Assembly: GCA_044228285.1 (NCBI GenBank)
Contig: JBGAVD010000002.1
Span: 740,898 to 804,897, forward strand
DNA length: 64,000 nucleotides
Source: JBBATK01 sp044228285
Lineage (GTDB): Bacteria; Bacteroidota; Ignavibacteria; Kapaibacteriales; NICIL-2
Direction: 5' to 3'
The position numbers and the translations under genes are program-made. Of this stretch, positions 45,747 through 53,991 are shown in pieces. The notes below the pieces were generated by a model. It was not told the DNA's origin, searched no databases, and was given only the letters and a program-made list of their open reading frames with translations. Each line of letters starts with the position of its first letter. Position 1 is the first letter of the stretch.

Positions 45747-47291
45747 TTAGTGTCTGAAGTGACGCATGCCACTAAACAACATGGCAACGTTATGCTCATT
45801 AGCGGCTTTGATTACTTCTTCATCTCGAACAGAGCCACCCGGTTGTATTACAGCGGTAGCACCCGCCTCAATACACTGAAGCAATCCGTCAGCAAAGGGA
45901 AAAAAAGCATCGGAGGCTACGGCAGAGCCATTGAGATTTAGTCCAAATTGTTTTGCTCGGAATGCTGCAATGCGTGAAGAGTCGATGCGTGACATTTGAC
46001 CAGCACCAATGGCGAGTGTGCGATCACTAGATGCGTACACAATAGCATTGGATTTTACGTGTTTGCATACGCGCCATGCGTACATCATAGCGCTCAGTTC
46101 AGAGTCTGAGGGTTCTCGTTCACTTACTACGCGTAAGTGTTCCTTGTCGAACAGTGTGTCATCCGGACTTTGCACGATAAAACCGCCGAGAACAGACTTA
46201 ATCACATGCTGAGTATTGTTCTTGATTGCTTGTACATCCGCAATCATCAGTCTACGGTCGCGCTTTTTCTGCAACAATTCCAAAGCTTCTTCGGTAAACG
46301 ACGGAGCAATGATAACCTCGGTAAATATTGCATGTACTACGCTAGCAAAGGCTCCGTCAACTTCACGATTTACCGCAACAATGCCACCAAAAGGCGATGC
46401 AGTATCGGTTGAGAAGGCTTTCTCCCAAGCCATAGATAAGTTCTCAGCTGAGCCAACACCACAGGGGTTCGTGTGCTTGATGATGGCTACGGTTGGTTCG
46501 TTGAACTCCATGACGAGCTGTTGTGCAGCGTCGATGTCGACTATGTTATTGTACGACAGTTCTTTGCCATGTACTTGACGAAAACAAGAATTGAAGTTTC
46601 CATAGAGTGCAGCTCGCTGATGTGGGTTCTCGCCATAGCGCAGATCCATTTCTTTGCGGGCAGATAGACTCATCAGAGCTGGGAATTCAAGAGCGTCTTT
46701 CTGGAAATAGGAAGCGATGAGAGCATCATAATGGGCGGTGTGTCGATAGACTTCGCCTGCAAGACGACGTCGAAGCTCTGAGCTCAAGGTCATCCTCTGA
46801 GTTTTCAAGGAATCCAGCACCTCTGAGTAGCGCTCTGGATTTACTACTACTGCTGTCCAGTCATAGTTCTTTGCAGCAGCACGAAGCATAGCTGGTCCGC
46901 CGATATCGATGTTCTCAATAATCTCCTCATCAGTAGCATCTGGTCTTTTCAGTGTCTGCTCAAATGGATACAGATTAATCACCAGCAGGTCGATCGAATC
47001 AATGCCATGCTGTTTCATCTGGTCAAGGTGTTCGGCATTATCTAAGACAGCGAGTAAACCACCATGAATTTTTGGATGCAGAGTTTTCACACGGCCGTCC
47101 ATGATTTCAGGAAATCCTGTGATCTCGCTCACGTTCGTCACGGGTATTCCCGCGGAGCGCAGGAGGGCAGCGGTACCTCCGGTCGAGATAAGCTCCACTC
47201 CAAGGGCTCGTAAGGCAAGAGCCAACTCCGTGATGCCAGTTTTATCGGAAACGGAAAGGAGAGCGCGTTTGATCTGGTGCGTTGATGCCAT
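45747..47291 (-). CDS. purH: bifunctional AICAR transformylase/IMP cyclohydrolase PurH
   Basis: Last two steps of purine synthesis: formylation of AICAR, then ring closure to IMP. The 514-aa product has the N-terminal MGS-like IMP cyclohydrolase domain (about 1-195; ALLSVSDKTGI, STGGTAALLRSAGIPV, MDGRVKTLHPKIHGG). The AICAR transformylase domain (about 200-514) has RYGENPHQRAALY, the catalytic lysine and histidine in AIIKHTNPCG, and the C-terminal AFFPFADGL segment. No other pur gene is adjacent. The 219-base gap to glnN upstream has no recognised element. Confidence 0.97.
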   Translation of the reverse strand: MASTHQIKRALLSVSDKTGITELALALRALGVELISTGGTAALLRSAGIPVTNVSEITGFPEIMDGRVKTLHPKIHGGLLAVLDNAEHLDQMKQHGIDSIDLLVINLYPFEQTLKRPDATDEEIIENIDIGGPAMLRAAAKNYDWTAVVVNPERYSEVLDSLKTQRMTLSSELRRRLAGEVYRHTAHYDALIASYFQKDALEFPALMSLSARKEMDLRYGENPHQRAALYGNFNSCFRQVHGKELSYNNIVDIDAAQQLVMEFNEPTVAIIKHTNPCGVGSAENLSMAWEKAFSTDTASPFGGIVAVNREVDGAFASVVHAIFTEVIIAPSFTEEALELLQKKRDRRLMIADVQAIKNNTQHVIKSVLGGFIVQSPDDTLFDKEHLRVVSEREPSDSELSAMMYAWRVCKHVKSNAIVYASSDRTLAIGAGQMSRIDSSRIAAFRAKQFGLNLNGSAVASDAFFPFADGLLQCIEAGATAVIQPGGSVRDEEVIKAANEHNVAMLFSGMRHFRH

Positions 47292-47510
47292 GGGAACAAG
47301 CCTTGTGAAATGTGAGGTATAGTGGTGTTTGGTACTGACGAGAATCCGCTAGCTCGATTGAAACTCACACAATTGCTCAAGGCAATCTTGGCTTAGGCTA
47401 ATAGCCAGCCAATGTGGGACTGTCAACCAGTATTGAGTAGAATGCACAAAGGCCAATGCGTGGGCATCGACCTTCGTGCATCTAGCTACAAAAATACGTG
47501 AGCGTGTAGC

Positions 47511-49688
47511 CTACTTTATCCACAACATCTCGCGATAGCTGGGGAGGGACCAAAATTTTTCTGGAATGATTCGCTCCAGCTTATCGCAAGCCGCCCGCAC
47601 CGCCTGCATAGCAGGGATGACATTCTTGTACATATGTCGAGCTTTCTCGTGAATTGTACTGCCACCCTGGTCTTTGTTCACTTTGCGAAGCTGTTCTATT
47701 GAATCGCTCAACAGATCCGTTTTGGAGATCGTCTCTTTAAGTAGATGCAGGATAGCGTTCGACTTCAATCCTATGTCCTCCAAACCTTCTGCACTTCCGG
47801 CTAGCTGGCGGATATACTCCACACAGGCGGGCATCAATTGAGTGCGCGAAATGCGCTCTGTAGCTTCAGCTTCGATGTTGATAGTCTTGAAATACTGATC
47901 ATTGTATATTTCCTCACGAGCCAGGAGCTCTCGTTCACTGAGCACTCCATACTTTTTAAAGAGCTGCACATTCTTTTTGGAATGAAAGCGGTCCACAGCA
48001 TCGAGTGTGGTTTTCAGATTGAGGAGTCCGCGCTTCTTTGCCTCGGTTTGCCAGTCGTCTGAGTATCCATCTTCGTTGAAAATAATGCTACTACACTCAT
48101 CCATTACTTGTTTGATGAGGCTGTAGAGTGCGTCTTCGATCTTCTTTTTCGACTTTAGCGACTTTTCCAAACTGCTTGCCAATTCATCGATCGATTCCGT
48201 TACAATGGTATTCAGCACTGTTGCTGGGAAGGATACACTCTGAGAAGATCCAACCGCACGGAACTCAAACTTGTTTCCTGTAAAAGCAAATGGGGAAGTG
48301 CGATTACGATCTCCCGCATGACGAGGAATTTTTGGCAGGACTTTCGTGCCCAAGCCGAGGAGGCCTCCATCCTTTGCTTTCTTGTGCTGTCCCTTTTGCA
48401 ATTGCACAAACACTTCAGTAAGCTGATCGCCCATGAAGATTGACATAATTGCTGGAGGGGCTTCGTTTGCACCCAGACGATGGTCATTTGCTGCCGAGGC
48501 AACACTGATGCGCAACAAGTCTTGATGACGATGCACAGCTTTGAGTACGGCAGCGCAGAAGAACAGAAAGACCATGTTCTCGTTTGGCGTTTGACCAGGC
48601 TCTAAAAGGTTCAAACCAGTGTCGGTAGCAATTGACCAGTTCAAATGCTTACCGCTACCATTAACGCCTGCAAAGGGCTTCTCGTGCATTAGGCAAACAA
48701 GACCATACTTCGTAGCGGTGGTGCGCAACACTTGCATCACAAGTTGTTGATGATCTGCCGCAATATTGGCATGCTCAAATATTGGAGCGATCTCAAATTG
48801 ACCAGGTGCAACTTCATTGTGACGAGTCTTAATAGGTACACCGAGTCGGTAGAGGTTGTACTCGACTTCGGTCATGTACGACAAAATTCTCTCAGGGATA
48901 GAACCGAAATAATGATCTTCTAGTTCTTGACCGCGTGGCGGTTTTGCTCCAAAAAGCGAACGGCCTGTTTGGTACAAGTCGGGCCGGCGATAGTAGAACT
49001 CTTCATCAATGAGAAAATACTCTTGCTCGCAGCCCAGAGTTGCGAAAGCACGGTTGACGTTTGTGACATTAAACAATCCCAATGCACGGATGGTTTGTGT
49101 GTGAAGAGCGTCATTTGAACGAAGAAGAGGAATTTTATTATCCAATGCTTCACCGGTCCATGAAGCAAAAGCTGTTGGAATACATAATACAGCTCCGTTA
49201 CTGTGGCGTACAAGAAAGGCAGGTGAAGTTGGATCCCAAGCCGTATATCCACGAGCCTCGAATGTTGCGCGTAAACCGCCACTTGGGAACGAAGATGCGT
49301 CTGGTTCGCCCTGAATAAGATCCTTGCCACTAAACTCTGCGATAGCGCTTCCGTCATGGCTTGGTGTAACGAAACTCTCATGCTTCTCTGCAGTAGATCC
49401 TGTGAGTGGCTGGAACCAGTGCGTGTAGTGCGTTGCGCCATTCTCAGTAGCCCATTCTTTCATTGCTAGTGCAACCGTATCAGCAACGGCAGGATCTAAA
49501 GTCTGTCCGCGTTCAATGGTAGCCTGCAAGGACTTGAAGATTGGCTTCGAGCATCGCTGTCGAAGCTCCTCGAGCGTGAAGACATCGGAGGAAAACACAT
49601 CGTGAAGATCGCCCATCGAGGTTTGCTTTCCTTGAGCTCTCCAGCTCTTGGCGGCGTTCATAACGCCATTGCTGCTGTGTGTATTCAT
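47511..49688 (-). CDS. glnN: type III glutamine synthetase
   Basis: Makes glutamine from glutamate, ammonia and ATP. The 725-aa size and motifs place it in GSIII, the dodecameric form of Bacteroidota and cyanobacteria, not GSI. Seen are the N-terminal DVFSSDVFTLEELRQRCSKP, THYTHWFQPLTG, the metal/substrate-site segments TRHNEVAPGQFEIAPIFE and GVNGSGKHLNWSIA, RLGANEAPPAIMSIF, and the NRTSPFAFTGNKFEFRAVGSSQS segment. The long C-terminal helical part is typical of the class. It lies 15 bases behind an Lrp/AsnC-family regulator gene on the same strand, so the pair is an operon and nitrogen regulation by that protein is likely. Confidence 0.97.
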   Translation of the reverse strand: MNTHSSNGVMNAAKSWRAQGKQTSMGDLHDVFSSDVFTLEELRQRCSKPIFKSLQATIERGQTLDPAVADTVALAMKEWATENGATHYTHWFQPLTGSTAEKHESFVTPSHDGSAIAEFSGKDLIQGEPDASSFPSGGLRATFEARGYTAWDPTSPAFLVRHSNGAVLCIPTAFASWTGEALDNKIPLLRSNDALHTQTIRALGLFNVTNVNRAFATLGCEQEYFLIDEEFYYRRPDLYQTGRSLFGAKPPRGQELEDHYFGSIPERILSYMTEVEYNLYRLGVPIKTRHNEVAPGQFEIAPIFEHANIAADHQQLVMQVLRTTATKYGLVCLMHEKPFAGVNGSGKHLNWSIATDTGLNLLEPGQTPNENMVFLFFCAAVLKAVHRHQDLLRISVASAANDHRLGANEAPPAIMSIFMGDQLTEVFVQLQKGQHKKAKDGGLLGLGTKVLPKIPRHAGDRNRTSPFAFTGNKFEFRAVGSSQSVSFPATVLNTIVTESIDELASSLEKSLKSKKKIEDALYSLIKQVMDECSSIIFNEDGYSDDWQTEAKKRGLLNLKTTLDAVDRFHSKKNVQLFKKYGVLSERELLAREEIYNDQYFKTINIEAEATERISRTQLMPACVEYIRQLAGSAEGLEDIGLKSNAILHLLKETISKTDLLSDSIEQLRKVNKDQGGSTIHEKARHMYKNVIPAMQAVRAACDKLERIIPEKFWSLPSYREMLWIK

Positions 49689-49703
49689 ATAGATTTACTC
49701 GTA

Positions 49704-50147
49704 TTATTGAAGAAGTGCAAAGCTTTCGAATTGTGTTGAAAGGACTAAATTTGTTAGTGTTCGCTGTACACCATTCCACTGTTGTATACGTGAAAGCAGT
49801 TTCTCGAGAGCAGAAGTGTTCTCGACGCGTACTTTTAACAAATGTGAGGCATCTCCGGTGATAGCATGACACTCAAGTATCTCTGAGGTTTTGCGGCATT
49901 GACTAATGAACGAGGGATACAAAGCGCTGCTCTCTACACGCACATAGATGAAGCAGGTAATGTCTAAATTCAAGGACGTGGAGTTGATCTTAGTGAAGTA
50001 TCCTTCAATCACATTCTGCTCCTCCAGCTTTTTGATATGCTCACTTACGCTGGGAACGGAAAGACCCACAGTATCGGCGATCTCACTAAGGCTGATGCGA
50101 GCGTTCTTTTCAAGGAGTTTGCAGATGATGCGGTCTGTCTCTTTCAT
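49704..50147 (-). CDS. Lrp/AsnC-family transcriptional regulator
   Basis: A 147-aa DNA-binding regulator. The N-terminal winged HTH (about 1-60; DRIICKLLEKNARISLSEIADTVGLSVPSVSEHIKKLEE) is followed by the RAM ligand domain (about 65-145), which binds amino acids and drives octamer assembly. The gene is the first of an operon with glnN (15-base gap), so glutamine, asparagine or another amino acid is a likely effector. It is divergent from mtgA; the 142-base gap holds the A/T-rich palindrome CTTAAAAATTTAAG (50243-50256) and a small AGAACC/GGTTCT hairpin (50216-50230). That suits autoregulation. Confidence 0.93.
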   Translation of the reverse strand: MKETDRIICKLLEKNARISLSEIADTVGLSVPSVSEHIKKLEEQNVIEGYFTKINSTSLNLDITCFIYVRVESSALYPSFISQCRKTSEILECHAITGDASHLLKVRVENTSALEKLLSRIQQWNGVQRTLTNLVLSTQFESFALLQ

Positions 50148-50242
50148 ATTGTACCCTAGTTTGAAGCAGAACTCCGAACGTATGCAAATTAAGCAAAAAA
50201 AAGCTACTTTGCTGAAGAACCGAAGGTTCTGGAGGCAATTTA

Positions 50243-50256
50243 CTTAAAAATTTAAG
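50243..50256. promoter_or_regulatory. A/T-rich palindrome, candidate Lrp/AsnC operator
   Basis: CTTAAAAATTTAAG: 6-bp half-sites around AA, in the divergent gap between the regulator gene and mtgA. Lrp-family proteins prefer A/T-rich imperfect palindromes of about 15 bases. Assignment rests on position and composition only. Confidence 0.35.
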
Positions 50257-50289
50257 ACGACAATGAAATAATCGGAACAAAATAAGGTT

Positions 50290-50991
50290 ATGTTGAAAAA
50301 AATCCTAAAATGGACACTGCGTCTCACCGTTGGATTCGTCATTGGTTCGGTTGTGCTGGTAGCAGTATATGCTGTTCTACGCCCACCTCTGACAATCCTC
50401 ATGCTTCAGCGCGTGGTTGAAGGTTGGTTCGACGGTAAATCTGTTGGCATTAACAAGCAGTGGAAGTCGTACGAAGAGATTTCCCCGAACGTGTTTCGAG
50501 CTTTGATGTCAGGTGAGGATGCCAAGTTTCTTCAGCACGATGGTTTTGATTGGAAAGCCATTGACAGGGCCCGTGAGCGAAACAAACGTTCAAATGGGAA
50601 GAAACTGTATGGTGCTTCCACTATCAGCATGCAAACCGCAAAAAACACCTTTCTATGGCCTGGAAGAAACTACATTCGTAAGGGACTTGAGGCGTATTTC
50701 ACAGTTTTGATCGAAGCTGTATGGGGAAAGAAGAGAATACTCGAGGTCTATGCAAACGTGATTGAGTGGGGAGATGGTATCTATGGAGTTGAAGCTGCAG
50801 CCCAGTTTTACTTCAAAAAGTCTGCAAAGAATCTTAGTGCGGGTGAGGCAGCGTTGTTGGCTGCCATCGTGCCGAACCCGCGACGTTGGTCAGCCTCAAA
50901 ACCAACTGGATATATCGTTAAACGCAAAGGATTCATTCTTTCACGAATGGGTTCGATTGCACTTCCAAAACCGAAAACAAAGGAGAAGTGA
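50290..50991 (+). CDS. mtgA: monofunctional peptidoglycan glycosyltransferase
   Basis: Polymerises lipid II into glycan strands at the periplasmic face. The 233-aa product has one N-terminal membrane helix (about 10-33) and a GT51 domain: the catalytic glutamate in SGEDAKFLQHDGFD, GASTISMQTAKN, the segment GKKRILEVYANVIEWGDGIYGVEAAA with the second glutamate, and AALLAAIVPNPRRWS. Length is in the normal range for MtgA. The stop shares one base with the start of the exonuclease gene, so the two are cotranscribed. Confidence 0.95.
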   Translation: MLKKILKWTLRLTVGFVIGSVVLVAVYAVLRPPLTILMLQRVVEGWFDGKSVGINKQWKSYEEISPNVFRALMSGEDAKFLQHDGFDWKAIDRARERNKRSNGKKLYGASTISMQTAKNTFLWPGRNYIRKGLEAYFTVLIEAVWGKKRILEVYANVIEWGDGIYGVEAAAQFYFKKSAKNLSAGEAALLAAIVPNPRRWSASKPTGYIVKRKGFILSRMGSIALPKPKTKEK

Positions 50992-51785
50992 TGAGAATCG
51001 TGTCGTGGAATGTCAATGGTATTCGAGCCGTCCATAAGAAGGGCTTCATGGACTATCTGGAAACTGACCAACCTGATATTTTATGTCTGCAAGAAGTTAG
51101 AGCGGAGTTTGACCAGATTGATGCTGACAAAAGAGTGCCTGCTGGATATCATGCTCACTACTATCCACATCAAGCGAAAAAGGGATACAGCGGAGTTGCG
51201 GTCTATTCAAAGCAGAAACCTCTGTCGGTGCGGAATGGTTTTGGCATCGAACGTTTTGATGTTGAAGGACGATTCATTGAAGCTGATTTTGGCGATTTCA
51301 TTGTGATGGGAGTGTATTTTCCCAAAGGATATAGTGAGAAAGAAGCAGAAGGAGATCCGGCTAAGATTGCGCGACTCCACTACAAGCTAGATTTCTATGA
51401 GGCACTCTTTGCGCATGCACGCGAACTGAGAAAACAAGGACGGAAGTTGATTATCTGCGGTGACTACAATACCGCACATCAAGATCTTGATCTATCTCGG
51501 CCAAAGCAGAATCGCGAGACTTCAGGATTCCTTGATATTGAACGGAAGGTCCTTGATAGTATTGTTGCGGAAGGTTATACGGATAGTTTTCGAGCTTTTC
51601 AACAAGAGGGCGGACACTATTCCTGGTGGAGCCAAAGGGCAGGCGCGCGAGAAAAGAACATTGGGTGGAGAATTGACTATCATTTTGTGACAAATGATCT
51701 CCTGACAAAACTCCAACATGCTGAGATTCTCCCTCATGTCATGGGCTCAGACCATTGTCCCGTCGCCATCAATTTGGATTTCTAA
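50991..51785 (+). CDS. xth: exodeoxyribonuclease III family AP endonuclease
   Basis: Base-excision repair nuclease of 264 aa. All signature parts of the EEP fold are present: WNVNGIRA at the start, the catalytic glutamate in CLQEVR, VMGVYFPKGY, GDYNTAHQDLDLSRP, DYHFVTNDLL and the terminal SDHCPV with the catalytic Asp-His pair. ATG at 50991 is preferred to the GTG at 50988, since AGGAG lies five bases before it and the N-terminus fits the family. Translationally coupled to mtgA. A CTCTCTT/AAGAGAG hairpin with a 4-base loop (51897-51914) lies in the convergent gap after it. Confidence 0.96.
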   Translation: MRIVSWNVNGIRAVHKKGFMDYLETDQPDILCLQEVRAEFDQIDADKRVPAGYHAHYYPHQAKKGYSGVAVYSKQKPLSVRNGFGIERFDVEGRFIEADFGDFIVMGVYFPKGYSEKEAEGDPAKIARLHYKLDFYEALFAHARELRKQGRKLIICGDYNTAHQDLDLSRPKQNRETSGFLDIERKVLDSIVAEGYTDSFRAFQQEGGHYSWWSQRAGAREKNIGWRIDYHFVTNDLLTKLQHAEILPHVMGSDHCPVAINLDF

Positions 51786-51945
51786 GCCAGGGTGGATGGG
51801 TATAGGCTAGAAATCTCGTTCATAAATCACTGCTTAACAGTCGCGGGCAGTTGGATTGGCGCGCGAAGGTGCCTGGAACGCAGATTCACGACGGATCTCT
51901 CTTGGCAAAGAGAGCTGCTCACTGTGCAGACAAGATGAGCTGAAT

Positions 51946-53895
51946 CTAAGCATCCATTGTGCTTTCAAAGACACGTAGGTCTTCGCTGCATTGTTCCCAC
52001 TCCATCATCTTTTGTTCGAGGAGCTTTTGTGCTTCGTTGTAGCGTGCGAGCAGTTTGTTGGCCTCAGCGGATGCATAGAACCCAGGGTCTTTGAGTAGCT
52101 CGTCACCATGAGCAATTTCCTTTTCAAGGCTTGCAATCGCTTGCTCGCACTCTTGGACAAGACGTTGTAGTCGACGTTGCTCTTTTTCCTTGTTCTTGCG
52201 CTGCTCTCGATCCTTCTGATTCGTCGTTTTCGGTTGTTCGCTGGATTGTCTTTGCTTAGCGCTCGCTTCCAGCTCGCGCAAACTTTCAATCTGTCGGCTC
52301 TTCAAATATTCGTACACATCTCCGCTGTATTCCTTCAAACCGCCGCCTCTGAATTCCACAACTTTTGTCGTGAGACCTTCTAAGAACTCGCGATCATGGG
52401 ATACAACAAGAAGGGAGCCTTCGTAGGCCATCAGGGCTTGCTTTAGGACGTCTTTCGAACGCATGTCCAAGTGATTGGTTGGCTCATCAAGTACCAGGAG
52501 GTTAGCGGGCTCAAGAAGGAGTTTTGCCATTGCCAAACGAGACTTCTCACCTCCGGAAAGAACCTTTACTTTCTTGTATACCGCATCGCCACTAAAGAGA
52601 AAGGCTCCGAGCAAGCTGCGAACCTTCGTACGCATCTCACCCTGTGCCGCACCGTCGATAATCTCAAACGCTGTTGCATCGCTATCGAGCGATTCGGCTT
52701 GGTGCTGCTCGAAGTACCCGATCTGTACATTGTGTCCTATAGTGAGTTCACCATCGTATGACTCTCGTCCAGCAATAATCCGTGAGAGCGTAGTTTTACC
52801 TTCACCGTTCTTGCCAACAAACGCGATGCGATCACCACGCTCTACAGCAAAATCAATATTGCGCAGAACAGACTTCGCACCAAATGACTTCGACAAGCCG
52901 ATGATCTCAACGGCTGTACGGCCGCTTCGAGGTGCAGGTGGAAACTGAAAGCGAATGGCGGACGTATCTTCGTCCTCCAGCTCGATACGCTCAACTTTAT
53001 CCAAGAGCTTGATTCTCGATTGAACCCGCGTTGCGAGATTAGCTTTCGAACGGAATCGTTCAATGAAACGTTCTTGCTGAGCAATCTCTCGTTGTTGATT
53101 ATTATATGCAGACTCGAGCTGCGCTCTCCGCTCGGCGCGGAGCTCTACGTATCGAGAGTATGAGGCATTGTAGTCTTCGATTCGACCATTGGTAATCTCA
53201 ATCGTTCGATTCGTCACAACATCAAGAAAGGCACGATCGTGAGAGACCAGAACGACAGAGCCTTCATAGGACTTTAGGAAGTTCTCAAGCCACTGGATAG
53301 ACTCGATGTCTAAGTGGTTTGTAGGCTCATCAAGGAGAATACAATCTGGTTTTGAGAGAAGAATCTTACCTAGTTCAATACGCATTTGCCATCCGCCACT
53401 AAACTCTTCACACTGACGTTCCATGTCTGCAGAGCTAAATCCCAAACCAGACATCACTATTTCGATTTCAGCACGCATGGTTGCACCACCGATGCGGGTA
53501 AACTCTTCGTGCGAGTCGCTGAGCTCATGAAGCAAATCCGAGTATGCATCGCTCTCGTAATCTGTACGGACTGAAATCTCGTCGCTGATTTCGTGAATGC
53601 GTCGATCGAGCTGCAAGTGTCTGGCAAAGGCGTGCGACGCAATCTCCTCAAATACGCTTTGTCCACTGGCACTGATTCCATCCTGCGGTAGGTAGGCGAT
53701 CTTGAATGCGTTTGGAGTAACAATGTCGCCCTCATCAGGTCTACTGATGCGTGCAAGCAGCTTCAAGAGTGATGACTTTCCAGCTCCATTTTTACCAACT
53801 AGACCTATACGATCGCGCAAACCAATACTCGCGGTGATATCATCGAAGAGGGCGTGTCCACCGAAGCGTATTGAAACATGTGAGATTGTAATCAT
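51946..53895 (-). CDS. ABC-F family ATPase
   Basis: Cytoplasmic protein of 649 aa with two ABC domains and no membrane part, of the type that acts on ribosomes. Domain 1: Walker A GKNGAGKSS (about 33-41), signature FSGGWQMRIELGK, Walker B CILLDEPTNHLD. Domain 2: GKNGEGKTT, LSGGEKSRLAMAK, LLVLDEPTNHLD. The linker between is long and charged, and the C-terminal 110 residues form a coiled coil (QKDREQRKNKEKEQRRLQRL), features of the Uup/YheS side of the family. ATG at 53895 is chosen since ITISHVSIRFGG is the conserved first strand. An 11-bp hairpin lies in its leader at 53936. Confidence 0.92.
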   Translation of the reverse strand: MITISHVSIRFGGHALFDDITASIGLRDRIGLVGKNGAGKSSLLKLLARISRPDEGDIVTPNAFKIAYLPQDGISASGQSVFEEIASHAFARHLQLDRRIHEISDEISVRTDYESDAYSDLLHELSDSHEEFTRIGGATMRAEIEIVMSGLGFSSADMERQCEEFSGGWQMRIELGKILLSKPDCILLDEPTNHLDIESIQWLENFLKSYEGSVVLVSHDRAFLDVVTNRTIEITNGRIEDYNASYSRYVELRAERRAQLESAYNNQQREIAQQERFIERFRSKANLATRVQSRIKLLDKVERIELEDEDTSAIRFQFPPAPRSGRTAVEIIGLSKSFGAKSVLRNIDFAVERGDRIAFVGKNGEGKTTLSRIIAGRESYDGELTIGHNVQIGYFEQHQAESLDSDATAFEIIDGAAQGEMRTKVRSLLGAFLFSGDAVYKKVKVLSGGEKSRLAMAKLLLEPANLLVLDEPTNHLDMRSKDVLKQALMAYEGSLLVVSHDREFLEGLTTKVVEFRGGGLKEYSGDVYEYLKSRQIESLRELEASAKQRQSSEQPKTTNQKDREQRKNKEKEQRRLQRLVQECEQAIASLEKEIAHGDELLKDPGFYASAEANKLLARYNEAQKLLEQKMMEWEQCSEDLRVFESTMDA

Positions 53896-53935
53896 GAGAT
53901 CAGCTCTTGTAGGTATTGACGGAAGTGATGGTAAC

Positions 53936-53960
53936 ACTGAGTAGGCGCAGCCTACTCAGT
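53936..53960. repeat. 11-bp perfect hairpin upstream of the ABC-F gene
   Basis: ACTGAGTAGGC, GCA, GCCTACTCAGT in the 96-base gap between coaBC and the ABC-F gene. On the minus strand the hairpin is preceded, not followed, by T residues, so it is not a terminator for coaBC. It starts 41 bases before the ABC-F start and may be a leader hairpin or part of the dispersed palindrome set. Confidence 0.6.
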
Positions 53961-53991
53961 TTATAAAAAGAAACTTTTGCACTCAGAACGT

